Assembly (NCBI RefSeq): GCF_013459645.1
Contig: NZ_CP054862.1
Span: 195,515 to 259,514 of the forward strand
Direction of reading: 5' to 3'
From: Martelella sp. NC20
GTDB taxonomy: Bacteria; Pseudomonadota; Alphaproteobacteria; Rhizobiales; Rhizobiaceae
Length of the DNA: 64,000 nucleotides
Part shown: one piece after another, positions 33,925 to 43,092 of the stretch
How the letters are laid out: each line of letters begins with the position of its first letter
Numbering within the stretch: position 1 is the stretch's first letter
Program-made: the position numbers and the translations under genes
The notes under the pieces: model-generated
Seen by the model: the letters and a program-made list of their open reading frames with translations, nothing else
Told to the model about the DNA's origin: nothing
Databases searched by the model: none

Positions 33925-34812
33925 TCAGATCACCTTCGAATTGATTTCTTCTATCGCAGCTTCGGCGTCCGGCGTATCGAGCCAGCCCAGATGCCAGCCC
34001 GGTTCCGTCTCCATGTAGGAGATGCCCTTTCCCTTGATCGTGCGGGAGATGATGCATACCGGCCCTTCGCGCGTTTCATCGGCGCGGAGCCGGCGCAGAA
34101 GCTCGGTCAGGGCGGAAATGTCATGGCCATCCACGGTGTGGACTTCCCAGCCGAAGGAGCGCCATTTCTCGTCCAGCGGCTCGATATTCATGACGTCATC
34201 AACCTTGCCGTCGAGCTGATAGCCATTGCGATCGACGATCGCGATCAGGTTCTTCGCTTTATGCTGGGCGGCGCAGAGTGCCGCTTCCCAGACCTGGCCT
34301 TCCTGCATTTCGCCATCGCCCATCATGCAGAAGACCTTGTAGTCTTCGCCGGTCCAGCGCTGCGCCAGCGCGATGCCGAGACCGTTGGAGAGCGCATGGC
34401 CGATGGATCCGGAGGAGAAGTCGACGCCCGGAACCTTTCGCATGTCAGGGTGGTCGCCGAGCGGGCTGCCGAGACGGGTGTAGCTGTCGAGCCACTCCGT
34501 CGGGAAGAAGTCGAGATCGGCATAGATCGGGAACAGGCCGACGGCGGCATGGCCCTTGCCGATCGTGAACCGGTCGCGCCCGGACCAGTCCGGCTCGCCT
34601 CGTCGGATGTTCATGACATCGTAGTAGAGCGCCGCAAAGGCTTCAGCGGCGGAGAAGACCGAGGTGTAGTGCCCGGTCTTGGCGATGTCGATCAGCCGCA
34701 CCGTTTCCAGCCGGATGAACTTTGCGCGCTCGCGCAGCATTTCGATGGTGTCCTGCGTCGGGGTGAAATTGTTCGGCACCGGCGCCGCCCCCCCTTCCGT
34801 TTGACCTGACAT
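33925..34812 (-). CDS. Transketolase, N-terminal (thiamine diphosphate-binding) subunit
   Basis: A 295-residue subunit carrying the diphosphate-binding motif GDGEMQEGQVWEAAL followed by IAIVDRN (about residues 150-180), which binds the metal and cofactor. GKGHAAVGLFPIYADLDFF and LGDHPDMRKVPGVDFSSGS correspond to the substrate entrance seen in transketolases. The ATG at 34812 follows GGAGGAAAG, so the open extension to 34920 is rejected. No sugar kinase gene is in this operon or the adjacent transporter operon, which raises the question of whether the donor ketose is phosphorylated. Confidence 0.92.
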   Translation of the reverse strand: MSGQTEGGAAPVPNNFTPTQDTIEMLRERAKFIRLETVRLIDIAKTGHYTSVFSAAEAFAALYYDVMNIRRGEPDWSGRDRFTIGKGHAAVGLFPIYADLDFFPTEWLDSYTRLGSPLGDHPDMRKVPGVDFSSGSIGHALSNGLGIALAQRWTGEDYKVFCMMGDGEMQEGQVWEAALCAAQHKAKNLIAIVDRNGYQLDGKVDDVMNIEPLDEKWRSFGWEVHTVDGHDISALTELLRRLRADETREGPVCIISRTIKGKGISYMETEPGWHLGWLDTPDAEAAIEEINSKVI

Positions 34813-34987
34813 GTCTTTCCTCCTGATGAGGTTGGCTGACCGGATGCGGTCAGCGGGCTTGCAAAGCATTTTCGTGACCGACCGGCGTCGCCTGCCGAAC
34901 TTGAAAATGCGTCTGAACAATTCACCGGAGCGCCTGCACCAGGGGCGGTGCCGCTCTCAGTATTTCACTGCAGCCAGATCAGATTGG

Positions 34988-35009
34988 ATCATTATATATG
35001 ATACACGAT
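34988..35009. promoter_or_regulatory. Operator candidate upstream of the transketolase operon
   Basis: The stretch contains TATATGATACACGA, which matches TATATGATGCATGA in front of the dehydrogenase-transporter operon at 42641-42664 except for two transitions. It lies about 180 bases upstream of the transketolase start and is the most AT-rich patch in this gap. It probably binds the GntR protein encoded next to it. Confidence 0.6.
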
Positions 35010-35092
35010 CTGTTGCGACGATGTCGTGACCCGGTCCGGCCGCGCGGGCCGGCAGCACTTGGCAAGGGTGGTCGGGTCTTCAGGTTGCGGAG

Positions 35093-35770
35093 CTAGGATT
35101 CCGTCTGCTCAGTGCCGTACTGGCGATCGACGAGCGTGATGCCCCAGCGGATATCGTCTTGCATCGCCGCCCGGGCGGCATCGGCGTCGCTGCGCCGCAT
35201 GGCTTCCAGCGCAGGGAAATGACGGTGGTTGTCCGCGGACAGCTGGCGGGCAGGGACCTCCTCGTGAAAGGTCCGCAGAAAAGGCCCCATCAGCGTCCAC
35301 ATCGTTTCGCAGATCGATTCGACAAACGGCATCTCGGCGAGCTGCAGAATCTTGAAGTGAAAATTGCGATTGATGCGGCTTGCCGCTTCCGGATCCTCTG
35401 CTGCCGCCTGGATGAAATGCCTGTTGATATCTTCCAGTTCAGCAATATCCGCCGGGGTGCAGATCTCGGCGCAGCGATAGGCCGCCATACCCTCAAGATC
35501 GATCCGGATCGAGATGATCTCGCGCAGATCGCGCGGCGTCAGCTTCGGCACGAACACCGATGTCGCGGCCTTGATCTCCAGCGCGCGTTCGCTGACAAGC
35601 CGGAACATCGCCTCCCGCACCGGCGTGCTGGAGGTGCCGTGCTGCTTTGCCAGTTCCGAAATCGTCAGGCGCTGGCCCGGATGGTACTGACCATCCATCA
35701 GCCCCTGGCGCAGGCGCTGGTAAAGCTGTTCGGAAAGATTTGCCCTGGAGATTGGTTCCGGCTGCGTCAT
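35093..35770 (-). CDS. GntR-family regulator (FCD type) of the transketolase regulon
   Basis: A 225-residue regulator with a winged helix (LYQRLRQGLMDGQYHPGQRL, then ISELAKQHGTSSTPVREAMFRL, about residues 15-57) and an FCD domain. The start could be the GTG at 35782, ATG at 35776 or ATG at 35770. It lies after the SMP-30 gene and before the transketolase genes, in the same direction as both. Similar palindromic sites in front of 34812 and 42618 suggest that it controls both operons. Confidence 0.9.
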   Translation of the reverse strand: MTQPEPISRANLSEQLYQRLRQGLMDGQYHPGQRLTISELAKQHGTSSTPVREAMFRLVSERALEIKAATSVFVPKLTPRDLREIISIRIDLEGMAAYRCAEICTPADIAELEDINRHFIQAAAEDPEAASRINRNFHFKILQLAEMPFVESICETMWTLMGPFLRTFHEEVPARQLSADNHRHFPALEAMRRSDADAARAAMQDDIRWGITLVDRQYGTEQTES

Positions 35771-35877
35771 CTTCATTCCCACTCAATCCACCTGGGGTTA
35801 AACGTAAGGCGACTATAGCGCCAATACCGGACGTGCGCCGATAGTTTTGTTTCTGAAACAACTGCGCATCGCATCGC

Positions 35878-36750
35878 TTAACCTCCGAACCGGTTCTCCG
35901 GAACACCGCGAATGCCGAGGCCGTCAATCACGAACAGCGATCCCGCATCGGGATGGGTCTCATCGACATCGGGAACCGGCGGTGTGCGCATGGTCGGCAC
36001 GTAGAGCCGATCGAGATTGGCCCCGCCGAACATCACCGATGCAACGCAGAGCGTCGGCATGTCGATCGTCAGAAGGCGCGCTCCGTCCGGTGCGATGCGG
36101 TGGATCTTGCCCTTGTAGACACCGGCCGACCAGACACAGCCTTCCGCATCCACGGTGGCGCCATCCGGCAAGCCGTCTTCGGGACCGAAGGCATGGAAAT
36201 CCCGCTTGTTCGAAACCGCGCCGGTTTCAAGATCATAATCATAGGCATAGATCATCTTCGCCCGGCTGTCGGCAAAGTAGAAGATCGACCCGTCCGGGCT
36301 CCAGCAGGGGCCGTTGGAAACGGTGATATTGTCGTCGATCTGACGGACCGACAGGTCGGTGCCGACCGAGTAGAGCAGCGCATCCGGCTTTGTTTCGGTC
36401 GTTTCGAGGCTACCGCAGACATAGCGTCCGTGCTTGTCCACCTTGCCGTCGTTCAGCCGCACGGTCGCAGATTTGTGCTGGACCTTTTCCAGCACCGTCG
36501 CTTCTCCGGTTTCGAAGTCGAAAGTATAGAAGCCGTCGGCAAGCGAGAGCAGGGCACCGCCCTTGTCCCTCAGCGCCATGGCGCCGATATTCTGGGGTAC
36601 GTCCCAGACCTTGACCTCGTTGCCGTCTTCGGTGGCGCGGAAGATCTTGTTGCCGAGGCTGTCGATCCAGTAAAGCCGCTGTTCGGGGATATCCCAGAGC
36701 GGGCCTTCGCCCAGCACGGTGTCGCAGGCGACAAGTTTCTTGATGTCCAT
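35878..36750 (-). CDS. SMP-30/gluconolactonase-family lactonase
   Basis: A 290-residue six-bladed propeller of the SMP-30 family. The four metal ligands are in place: Glu in GEGPLWD near residue 15, Asn in RLNDGKVD near 98, Asn in VSNGPCWSPDG near 146 and Asp in LPDGATVDAEG near 196. It should hydrolyse a sugar lactone. GGGAGAGAG before the ATG at 36750 decides the start. The gene overlaps or abuts the permease end (36765) and belongs to the transporter operon. A lactonase implies an aldose or polyol oxidised at C1 upstream in the pathway. Confidence 0.9.
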   Translation of the reverse strand: MDIKKLVACDTVLGEGPLWDIPEQRLYWIDSLGNKIFRATEDGNEVKVWDVPQNIGAMALRDKGGALLSLADGFYTFDFETGEATVLEKVQHKSATVRLNDGKVDKHGRYVCGSLETTETKPDALLYSVGTDLSVRQIDDNITVSNGPCWSPDGSIFYFADSRAKMIYAYDYDLETGAVSNKRDFHAFGPEDGLPDGATVDAEGCVWSAGVYKGKIHRIAPDGARLLTIDMPTLCVASVMFGGANLDRLYVPTMRTPPVPDVDETHPDAGSLFVIDGLGIRGVPENRFGG

Positions 36751-36764
36751 TTCTCTCTCCCTTT

Positions 36765-37703
36765 TCAAAGGCCAGGCGTGGATCGGCGGTGCGCGCTGAC
36801 CGCAAGGATCAGCAACACGCCCTTGATAATCATCTGATAGTAAGTCGACACATTCAGGAAGTTCAGCCCGTTGCCGAGCAGCGCCAGAAACAGCACCCCG
36901 CCAATGGGACCGAGAATGCCGCCCATACCGCCCGACAGCATGGTTCCCCCAAGCGCTGTCGCGGCGATGGAATCCACCGAGAACGGCACGCCGACCAGCG
37001 GATCGCCGCTTGCCAGCCTGCCGGCGACATTGATGCCGCCGAGGCAGGCGAAAAGCGATGACAGCAGATAGACCGAGACCACGATCCGGGTCGCATTGAC
37101 GCCACCAAGCCGCGCGCTCTCCTGCGAGGCGCCGGTGGCGTAGACATGCAGGCCGAAGCAGGTGCGGCCGAGCACATAGCTGACGCCGACAACGAGAATG
37201 AGGGCGGCAAGGATCGGCAGCGGAACCACGCCGAACAGCTTGCCCGAGCCATAGGCCGTCAGCCAGCCCGCCACCTCACCGCCCGGCACCGGGCGCACGA
37301 TCAACGCCAGCCCCTGAACGGCGGTCATGGTCGACAGCGTCATCAGGATCGGATGGATGCCAAACCGGGTGATGCCGAGCGCATTGACGAGACCGACGGC
37401 AAGGGCAGCGGCCAGCGCAGCTGGCAGCGACCATGCGGCGTTGTGGCTGAGAATGGCCGTCGTCAGGCTCACAACCGAGCCGACCGAAAGATCGAGCCCG
37501 CCTGTCAGGATGACGAAGGTCTGGCCAATGGTGACCGCGACCAGACTTGCCTGCTGATTCAGAATGTTCAGCAAGTTCTGCGGCATCAGGATGCGCGGTG
37601 ACAGGAAGGCCAGCGCAATCGCCAGAACGATAATCATAACCAGTACCGGTAGGGCTGCCCGACGACGCTGGCTTACGGCGGAAACAGAAGCGGAACGTCT
37701 CAT
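36765..37703 (-). CDS. Sugar ABC transporter permease (RbsC type), subunit 2
   Basis: A 312-residue permease: GQTFVILTGGLDLSVGSVVSLTT in the N-terminal half, GASQESARLGGVNATRIV for the cytoplasmic loop and GGTMLSGGMGGILGPIGG near the end are ribose-class hallmarks. Its ATG overlaps the ATPase stop by 4 bases. A second, distinct RbsC-type permease is encoded at 40330 in the same operon, so the channel may be a heterodimer. Confidence 0.92.
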   Translation of the reverse strand: MRRSASVSAVSQRRRAALPVLVMIIVLAIALAFLSPRILMPQNLLNILNQQASLVAVTIGQTFVILTGGLDLSVGSVVSLTTAILSHNAAWSLPAALAAALAVGLVNALGITRFGIHPILMTLSTMTAVQGLALIVRPVPGGEVAGWLTAYGSGKLFGVVPLPILAALILVVGVSYVLGRTCFGLHVYATGASQESARLGGVNATRIVVSVYLLSSLFACLGGINVAGRLASGDPLVGVPFSVDSIAATALGGTMLSGGMGGILGPIGGVLFLALLGNGLNFLNVSTYYQMIIKGVLLILAVSAHRRSTPGL

Positions 37704-39187
37704 GCAGCTACTCCCAGAACCGCAGCCTTCATCAGGCCTTCTTCAGTTGCCTCATCACTGGCGAATTCGGCAACGGTCGCGCCCTCGCTGAGGACGATGA
37801 TCCGGTCGCAAAGCCCGATCAGTTCGGGCAGTTCGCGCGATGTCACCAGAACCGGAACACCGCTTTCGGCAAGTTCGCGAAGAAGCGTGTAAATCTCGGA
37901 TTTCGCGCCGATGTCGACGCCTCTGGTCGGCTCTTCGCAGATCAGGAAACTCACGCCGCGCAGCAGCCAGCGCGCCAGTAGCGCCTTTTGCTGGTTGCCG
38001 CCGGACAGTTCGCCGATCGGCTGAGTTGGACCGCGCATGCGCACATTCAGCCGCTCGATCAGCTTTTCGATCTTGGGCGTCGGCATCGGCGCCAGTCCGA
38101 ACAGGCTGCGTCCCGGCAGCAGACCAAGCGAAATGTTCCGGTCGACGCCGAGAGACAGAAGAAGCCCTTCCGCCTTGCGGTCTTCCGGGATCAGCCCGAT
38201 GCCGGCCCTGATGCCGCCCATGGGGCCGGAATGATCGAAGGGCGCGCCATCAAACAGGATGTCGCCATCGACCAGCGTATGCCCTTCGAAGATGGCGCGG
38301 GTGACCTCGATCTGGCCCTGACCTTCGAGACCCGCGAGCCCGACGATCTCATGGGCGCCGACATGAAAGTTTACCGGGCCTTTCAGTCCTTCGACCTTCA
38401 CATTCTTCAGTTCCAGCATCGGATCCTGATTGAGGCCGCGTGAGGAGCGCGGCGGATAAAGTTGTTCAAGGTCGCGACCGACCATGGTCGCGATCAACTG
38501 GTCGTCGGTCACATCCTTCATCATGAAATGGCCGGCGAACTGACCATCTTTCAGAACCGTCACCTCATCGCAGAGTTCAAACAGTTCCGGAAGACGGTGC
38601 GAGATGTAGAGGATGCCTTTGCCGCGGGCCTGCAGATCGCGGATGAAGCCGAAGAGCTTTTCGGCCTCGCGATCGCCAAGTGCCGCCGTCGGTTCGTCGA
38701 ACACGAAAATATCGGCATCGCGGATCATGCCCTTGGCGATTTCCACCATCTGCTGATCGGCGACCCTGAGGCTGCCGGTGACCACGTCGGGGTCGATGGA
38801 AAGACCCATTTCATCGAGAATGGCGGCGGCATCGCGGCGCATGCGGGCGCGGTCGATCCCGCCGAAGCGGTTGCGGGGTTCGTTGCCAAGATAAAGGTTC
38901 TCGGCAACGGACAGGTTTGGCAACAGGATGAATTCCTGAAAAATCGTGGAGATGCCCGCGGCCCGTGCCTGTTCGGCATTGGCAAACCGCACGGCCTCTC
39001 CCTTGATACGAAAATCACCGCCGGAGGGCGCGTAAACGCCGGAAAAGATTTTCATCAAAGTGGACTTGCCAGCCCCGTTTTCACCGAGCACGGCATGAAC
39101 CGAGCCCTCACGCAGGGCAAGCGAGACCCCTTTCAGGGCCTGCACCGGCCCGAAGGACTTTTCGATGTCTATCGCTTCCAGAAGCAT
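37700..39187 (-). CDS. Sugar ABC transporter ATPase, tandem-domain (RbsA type)
   Basis: A 495-residue double ATPase. Domain 1: Walker A GENGAGKST near residues 36-44, Q-loop FQEFILLPNLSVAEN, Walker B IFVFDEPTAALG. Domain 2: GLEGQGQIEVTRA in place of a canonical P-loop, LSGGNQQKALLARWL near 394-408 and ICEEPTRGVDIG in place of the usual Walker B Asp (CEEP rather than LDEP). The second site therefore looks partly degenerate. It serves the two permeases of this operon. Confidence 0.93.
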   Translation of the reverse strand: MLLEAIDIEKSFGPVQALKGVSLALREGSVHAVLGENGAGKSTLMKIFSGVYAPSGGDFRIKGEAVRFANAEQARAAGISTIFQEFILLPNLSVAENLYLGNEPRNRFGGIDRARMRRDAAAILDEMGLSIDPDVVTGSLRVADQQMVEIAKGMIRDADIFVFDEPTAALGDREAEKLFGFIRDLQARGKGILYISHRLPELFELCDEVTVLKDGQFAGHFMMKDVTDDQLIATMVGRDLEQLYPPRSSRGLNQDPMLELKNVKVEGLKGPVNFHVGAHEIVGLAGLEGQGQIEVTRAIFEGHTLVDGDILFDGAPFDHSGPMGGIRAGIGLIPEDRKAEGLLLSLGVDRNISLGLLPGRSLFGLAPMPTPKIEKLIERLNVRMRGPTQPIGELSGGNQQKALLARWLLRGVSFLICEEPTRGVDIGAKSEIYTLLRELAESGVPVLVTSRELPELIGLCDRIIVLSEGATVAEFASDEATEEGLMKAAVLGVAA

Positions 39188-39204
39188 AGCGCCCTCCGAG
39201 CCTG

Positions 39205-40272
39205 TTACTTGCCGTAGATCTCGACGAGGGTTTCGTCCGGCAGGCTGGAGCCGACCCAGTAGGAGTCATTGAGGTCCGGACGGTAGTATTCGGCAATGGT
39301 TTCCTTGGTGATCGGCGTGGGACGCAGCGCATAGTCATGATAGACGGTCTCGCCTTCGAGCAGACGCACGGCGGCGATGACGGCCTGCTGGCCGAACCAG
39401 GTCGGGTATTGCGGCGCGACCGTATCCAGGTCCATTTCCTGCCAGATGCGCAGGAAGCCGTTATTGCCTTCACCGGTCATCGGGATCATCGGCAGGCCGT
39501 AATCCTCGATCACCTCGGCGCAGGCCTGGGTCATGGCGCCGCCGGACGACCAGATCGCGTCGACATCCGAATGGGCGACCAGAAGCGACTCGCACACCTG
39601 TTTGCCCTTGTCGTAGGCCCAGTCGGCAAAGCCTTCGTCGATCACTTTGATATCGGGATAGTTGGCGAAGACTTCCTCGACACCCTTCCAGCGGTCATTT
39701 TCAATCGAATTCCCGGAAATGCCGCGGATAGCGATCACATTGCCCTTGCCGTCCAGCGTGTCGGCCAGAAACTGTGCGCCGGCGCGACCGAAATCGACGT
39801 CGTCGCCGAGGATCTTGACGGTGTAGTCATCCGGCGTTGCATTGGAGGAGAAGATGATGACCGGAATACCGGCATCATAAACGCTCTGCAGCACGCCGTT
39901 GAGCGCTACTTCTGAACCCGGAGCGACCAGGAGGGCGTCAATGCCGCGCGAAACCAGATCCTCGATGTCGGAGACCTGCTTGCTGACATCGCCGCCCGCG
40001 TCGGTCACGATCATTTCGGAAACCGCCGGCTGGATTTCAGCTTCATGAATTGCTTCTTCGATCATCTGAACCCGCCAGGTGTTGACGACCGAAATATTGC
40101 TGAGGCCGAGAACGAAGGCGTCCTTGTCGACTTCCATGCCAGTCACCTCGGCGCTGCCTTCGAGCGGCTCAAGCGCCGGGTTGAGGGCGGGGACGTCCTG
40201 CGCGATCGCGCCGCTCCCGATAAAGGCCAGCGCAGAAACGCCGAGCAGCAGTTTGAACGAATGCATTTTCAT
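39205..40272 (-). CDS. Sugar-binding protein of the ABC transporter (RbsB type)
   Basis: A 355-residue class 2 periplasmic binding protein with a Sec signal peptide cleaved near residue 24 (AIAQ). Ribose-family segments include SNISVVNTWRVQMIEEAI, GIDALLVAPGSEVAL and IRGISGNSIENDRWKGVEEV. It lies between the two permease/ATPase parts of the operon. The ligand is unknown; the operon enzymes suggest a polyol, aldose or lactone. Confidence 0.92.
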   Translation of the reverse strand: MKMHSFKLLLGVSALAFIGSGAIAQDVPALNPALEPLEGSAEVTGMEVDKDAFVLGLSNISVVNTWRVQMIEEAIHEAEIQPAVSEMIVTDAGGDVSKQVSDIEDLVSRGIDALLVAPGSEVALNGVLQSVYDAGIPVIIFSSNATPDDYTVKILGDDVDFGRAGAQFLADTLDGKGNVIAIRGISGNSIENDRWKGVEEVFANYPDIKVIDEGFADWAYDKGKQVCESLLVAHSDVDAIWSSGGAMTQACAEVIEDYGLPMIPMTGEGNNGFLRIWQEMDLDTVAPQYPTWFGQQAVIAAVRLLEGETVYHDYALRPTPITKETIAEYYRPDLNDSYWVGSSLPDETLVEIYGK

Positions 40273-40329
40273 TTTCTCTCTCCCTTTGATGCGCCGACGG
40301 CGCTTTGATTACCGGACCCGGGGGCCAGG

Positions 40330-41295
40330 CTAATGAGACCGTCGCTTGGCAAGCCCTGCCGCGACCACGATGATTGCGCCCTGGATGATCAACTGCGCCG
40401 GCTTGCCGACGCCCATGCCCGTCAGCAGGTTGGCAAGGAAGGTCAGCGCCAGAGCGCCGGCCAGTGCGCCGAGCGCACCGCCAGTGCCGCCACCGAAACT
40501 GGTGCCTCCCAGCACCACGGCTGCAACCGAGGCCAGAACCAGATCGGCGCCGAGGTTCAGCGTGCCCGTGCCGATGTAGCCGGTCAGAAGGATAGCGGCG
40601 ACGCCGGCCAGAAGACCGCCTGCGACATGGGCCATGACCAGCGACCTGTTGACCGGAACGCCGCCGAGAAAGGCTGCCCCGAAGCTTGAGCCGAGCGCAT
40701 AGAGTCCGTGGCCGAACACGCCCTTCTTCAGAGCGAACCAGCACAGCGCGGTGAGCGCGAACAGCACAGCGCCGGCAATGGGGAAACGACCCCACCGGCC
40801 CGAACCGAGCCATTCGATCACCGCGTTAACCTCGCCGCCCGGCGCACCGCCGCTGACGATATAGCTGATGCCGACCAGCACGATCGACATGCCGAGCGTG
40901 ACGACAACGGCGGATGCGCGCAGCCGCGCGATCAAAAAGGCATTGGCAAGACCCACCAGTCCGCCAACAGCCAGCGGCAGCAGCACCGATCCGGCAGCGG
41001 GCCCGTTGGCGATCATGGGCATGGCCAGAAGCACGTTGCAAAGGGCGATGACACCGCCGATCGACATATCGATGGACCGCCCGATCATCGGGTGAAGCTG
41101 TCCGAGCGCCAGCACACCCAGCGGGGCAGCCTGCCGCAGGACAATCATTAGAAACGGCAGCGTCAGCAGTCGCGGCTGGACGATCCAGGCAAGGATGATC
41201 AGCACGATCAGCGTCGGATAGGCTGGCACTTCCATAACCGTGCGCAACGCCGAGCGCGGCCAGAAACCGATCCTGCGCATCACCGTGTTCGTCAT
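40330..41295 (-). CDS. Sugar ABC transporter permease (RbsC type), subunit 1
   Basis: A 321-residue permease with eight or more hydrophobic segments and the family segments GRSIDMSIGGVIALC, FGAAFLGGVPVNRSLV and GGTSFGGGTGGALGAL. The GQT motif of subunit 2 is replaced by GQLHPMIG, a visible divergence. The ATG at 41295 is preceded by GGAAAG; the open extension to 41466 has no family character. It is transcribed before the binding protein. Confidence 0.9.
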   Translation of the reverse strand: MTNTVMRRIGFWPRSALRTVMEVPAYPTLIVLIILAWIVQPRLLTLPFLMIVLRQAAPLGVLALGQLHPMIGRSIDMSIGGVIALCNVLLAMPMIANGPAAGSVLLPLAVGGLVGLANAFLIARLRASAVVVTLGMSIVLVGISYIVSGGAPGGEVNAVIEWLGSGRWGRFPIAGAVLFALTALCWFALKKGVFGHGLYALGSSFGAAFLGGVPVNRSLVMAHVAGGLLAGVAAILLTGYIGTGTLNLGADLVLASVAAVVLGGTSFGGGTGGALGALAGALALTFLANLLTGMGVGKPAQLIIQGAIIVVAAGLAKRRSH

Positions 41296-41499
41296 CTCGC
41301 TTTCCTTTCTGGTGCTCGCTTCACCCCGGACGAAACCACGTCGGTTGCAATGCGCGGCTTCATCTCTGCTCCGATCATGGCAACTTGAACAAAGCGGCAG
41401 CGGGCCGCTGCGATGCGAGGTTCTCCAATAGTCGACACGCGTATTTCTCCGACGAAGGCCCGCCATAGCGGGTCGGCTTCGTTGCCTATGTCAAAGATC

Positions 41500-42618
41500 T
41501 CACAACTCGGTCTTTAGCAGTCCGTTACGGCTTTCGATCTGCGACAAAGCATCCCGGAAACCGGCTTCCGATACTTCATGGGGGAAGTTGCGCATATGCG
41601 GCACAGGCAGTGTTGCCTCGGTAATTGTCTCAATGTCGGCATCCGTCAGATCACGCCCTGCAAGAGCATGGAAACTGAGGGGAAGCCCGACATGACGATA
41701 GATCGCCAGCAGCGCGTCCGGCATCTTGCGGCCCTCCAGTTCACACTGGACCGTCGTTCCATAGGCGACCTGCAGACCGTGCTGCGCGGTGCGTGCGCCG
41801 GGAACCAGCGACAGGCCTCGGGTCATGGCATGCGCCACAGACAATCCGCCGCTCTCGAAGCCCAGGCCCGCCATCAGGATCATCGCCTCGATTGCCGCCT
41901 CGAAGGAGGGCGTTACCTTTCCGCCGCCGGCGGCATCATAGGCGGCTGCGCCATGCTCCAGCAGAACGGCCTCACAGGCTTCGGCGATGGCAAGAGCAGT
42001 CCGCGTCGGACGCGCGGCAAACATGTTGCGACCACCCACTGCAGCGCAGGCGCGCGCTTCGACGGCCTTGCTGAGCGCATCGCCCAGTCCGGCGGCGAAG
42101 AAGTGCTTCGGCGCCCGCGACAGAATTTCGGTGTCGATCAGGACGCAATCGGGATTGCGCGTCAGATGCCGCACTTCCAGAAGCTTGTGATCCTTGTCGT
42201 AGAGAACGAAATTTTTGCTGGTCGGCGCATCGTTTGATGCCGCCGTCGGGATCGTCACCAGCGGCGCGTTGATGCGCTCCACGAGCGCCTTGCCCGCATC
42301 GATCGCACGTCCGCCGCCGCAGGCAAGCACCACCGGCCACTGAAGGTCGGGCATCTGGCTTTCGAGGTCCGACGCAGTGTCGGGACCAAGTGCACCATCA
42401 AAGGTGAGGCTGACATTGTGAAGCCCGGCCTCCAGCAGAAGAGCGGAAATCTGCTCGCCATAAAGCTCAAGGATGACCGGGTCCGTCACCAGCACGGCGC
42501 TATCGCCCAAACGGCGCGCCAGTTCGCCAATATGGCGCACGGCGCCAGCGCCCTGAACATAGCGGGACGGCGCACCGAAGACGGCAACATCCGCAAAGAA
42601 AGCCCAATTCGATTCCAT
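41500..42618 (-). CDS. Iron-containing alcohol dehydrogenase (polyol/glycerol dehydrogenase-like)
   Basis: A 372-residue type III metal-dependent dehydrogenase. The nucleotide part shows VVLACGGGRAIDAGKAL near residues 108-124 and ITIPTAASNDAPTSK-like text near 136-150. Metal ligands are expected from FFAAGLGDALSKAVEA and from the two histidines in SVAHAMTRGL and ARTAQHGLQVAYG. GGAGGAAATC before the ATG at 42618 fixes the start; the frame upstream to 42885 is not coding. As first gene of the operon it may oxidise the imported polyol or ketose. Confidence 0.9.
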   Translation of the reverse strand: MESNWAFFADVAVFGAPSRYVQGAGAVRHIGELARRLGDSAVLVTDPVILELYGEQISALLLEAGLHNVSLTFDGALGPDTASDLESQMPDLQWPVVLACGGGRAIDAGKALVERINAPLVTIPTAASNDAPTSKNFVLYDKDHKLLEVRHLTRNPDCVLIDTEILSRAPKHFFAAGLGDALSKAVEARACAAVGGRNMFAARPTRTALAIAEACEAVLLEHGAAAYDAAGGGKVTPSFEAAIEAMILMAGLGFESGGLSVAHAMTRGLSLVPGARTAQHGLQVAYGTTVQCELEGRKMPDALLAIYRHVGLPLSFHALAGRDLTDADIETITEATLPVPHMRNFPHEVSEAGFRDALSQIESRNGLLKTEL

Positions 42619-42640
42619 CCCGATTTCCTCCACTGATCCA

Positions 42641-42664
42641 TGATGTATCATATATGATGCATGA
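42641..42664. promoter_or_regulatory. Palindromic operator candidate in front of the dehydrogenase operon
   Basis: TGATGTATCATATATGATGCATGA is a near-palindrome centred on ATATAT (shown in two parts: TGATGTATCATA then TATGATGCATGA). It lies 23 bases before the dehydrogenase start, where it would cover the promoter or first transcribed bases. It shares TATATGAT-CA-GA with 34988-35009. Probable GntR site. Confidence 0.65.
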
Positions 42665-43090
42665 GTCAACTCGTGAAAATTCTCCACATCCTTGGCATGC
42701 ATCTGGGCCGTGCGAGACCGGGCCCGCGAGTCAGGAGAAAGCGAAGACTTGAGAGCGGCGCCATCGGCCCGGTTAAGGGGCATGCCCGGAGAAATCACGG
42801 TTATTGCTGTGATCAGGTCATTCCCCTCGGCCGCAACGGCCAGGCGCGCGGGAGAAATCCGCAGGCTGACCGGCCGGTTTCGCAAAAGCCGCCGGCACGC
42901 TGTAGCGGTTTCGTTCGAAGGTAATCAGGCGGGTCGGTGAGACGCGTTTGCTTTGCCCGACGAAGCCGGCAAAGGCGGGTGGCAATGCCATCAATGCTGC
43001 CCGCTCGTCAGCCCAGACATTCGCCTTGCTCGGTCGAAACCAACACTCGAATAACAGAAAGGCCTCGAACCTTGCCGCGGGCTTTCCTGC
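42665..43090. other. Gene-poor gap before the toxin-antitoxin module
   Basis: About 425 bases without a convincing gene. Open frames here on either strand have no ribosome site or family character. I see no repeat or long hairpin. Confidence 0.5.
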
Positions 43091-43092
43091 TA

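Noticed and set aside
32943..34812. Naming the split transketolase AptAB or a sulfosugar transketolase
   Set aside because: Marker genes of both pathways (apulose kinase and isomerase, sulfosugar isomerase) are missing, and sequence alone cannot separate these clades by eye.
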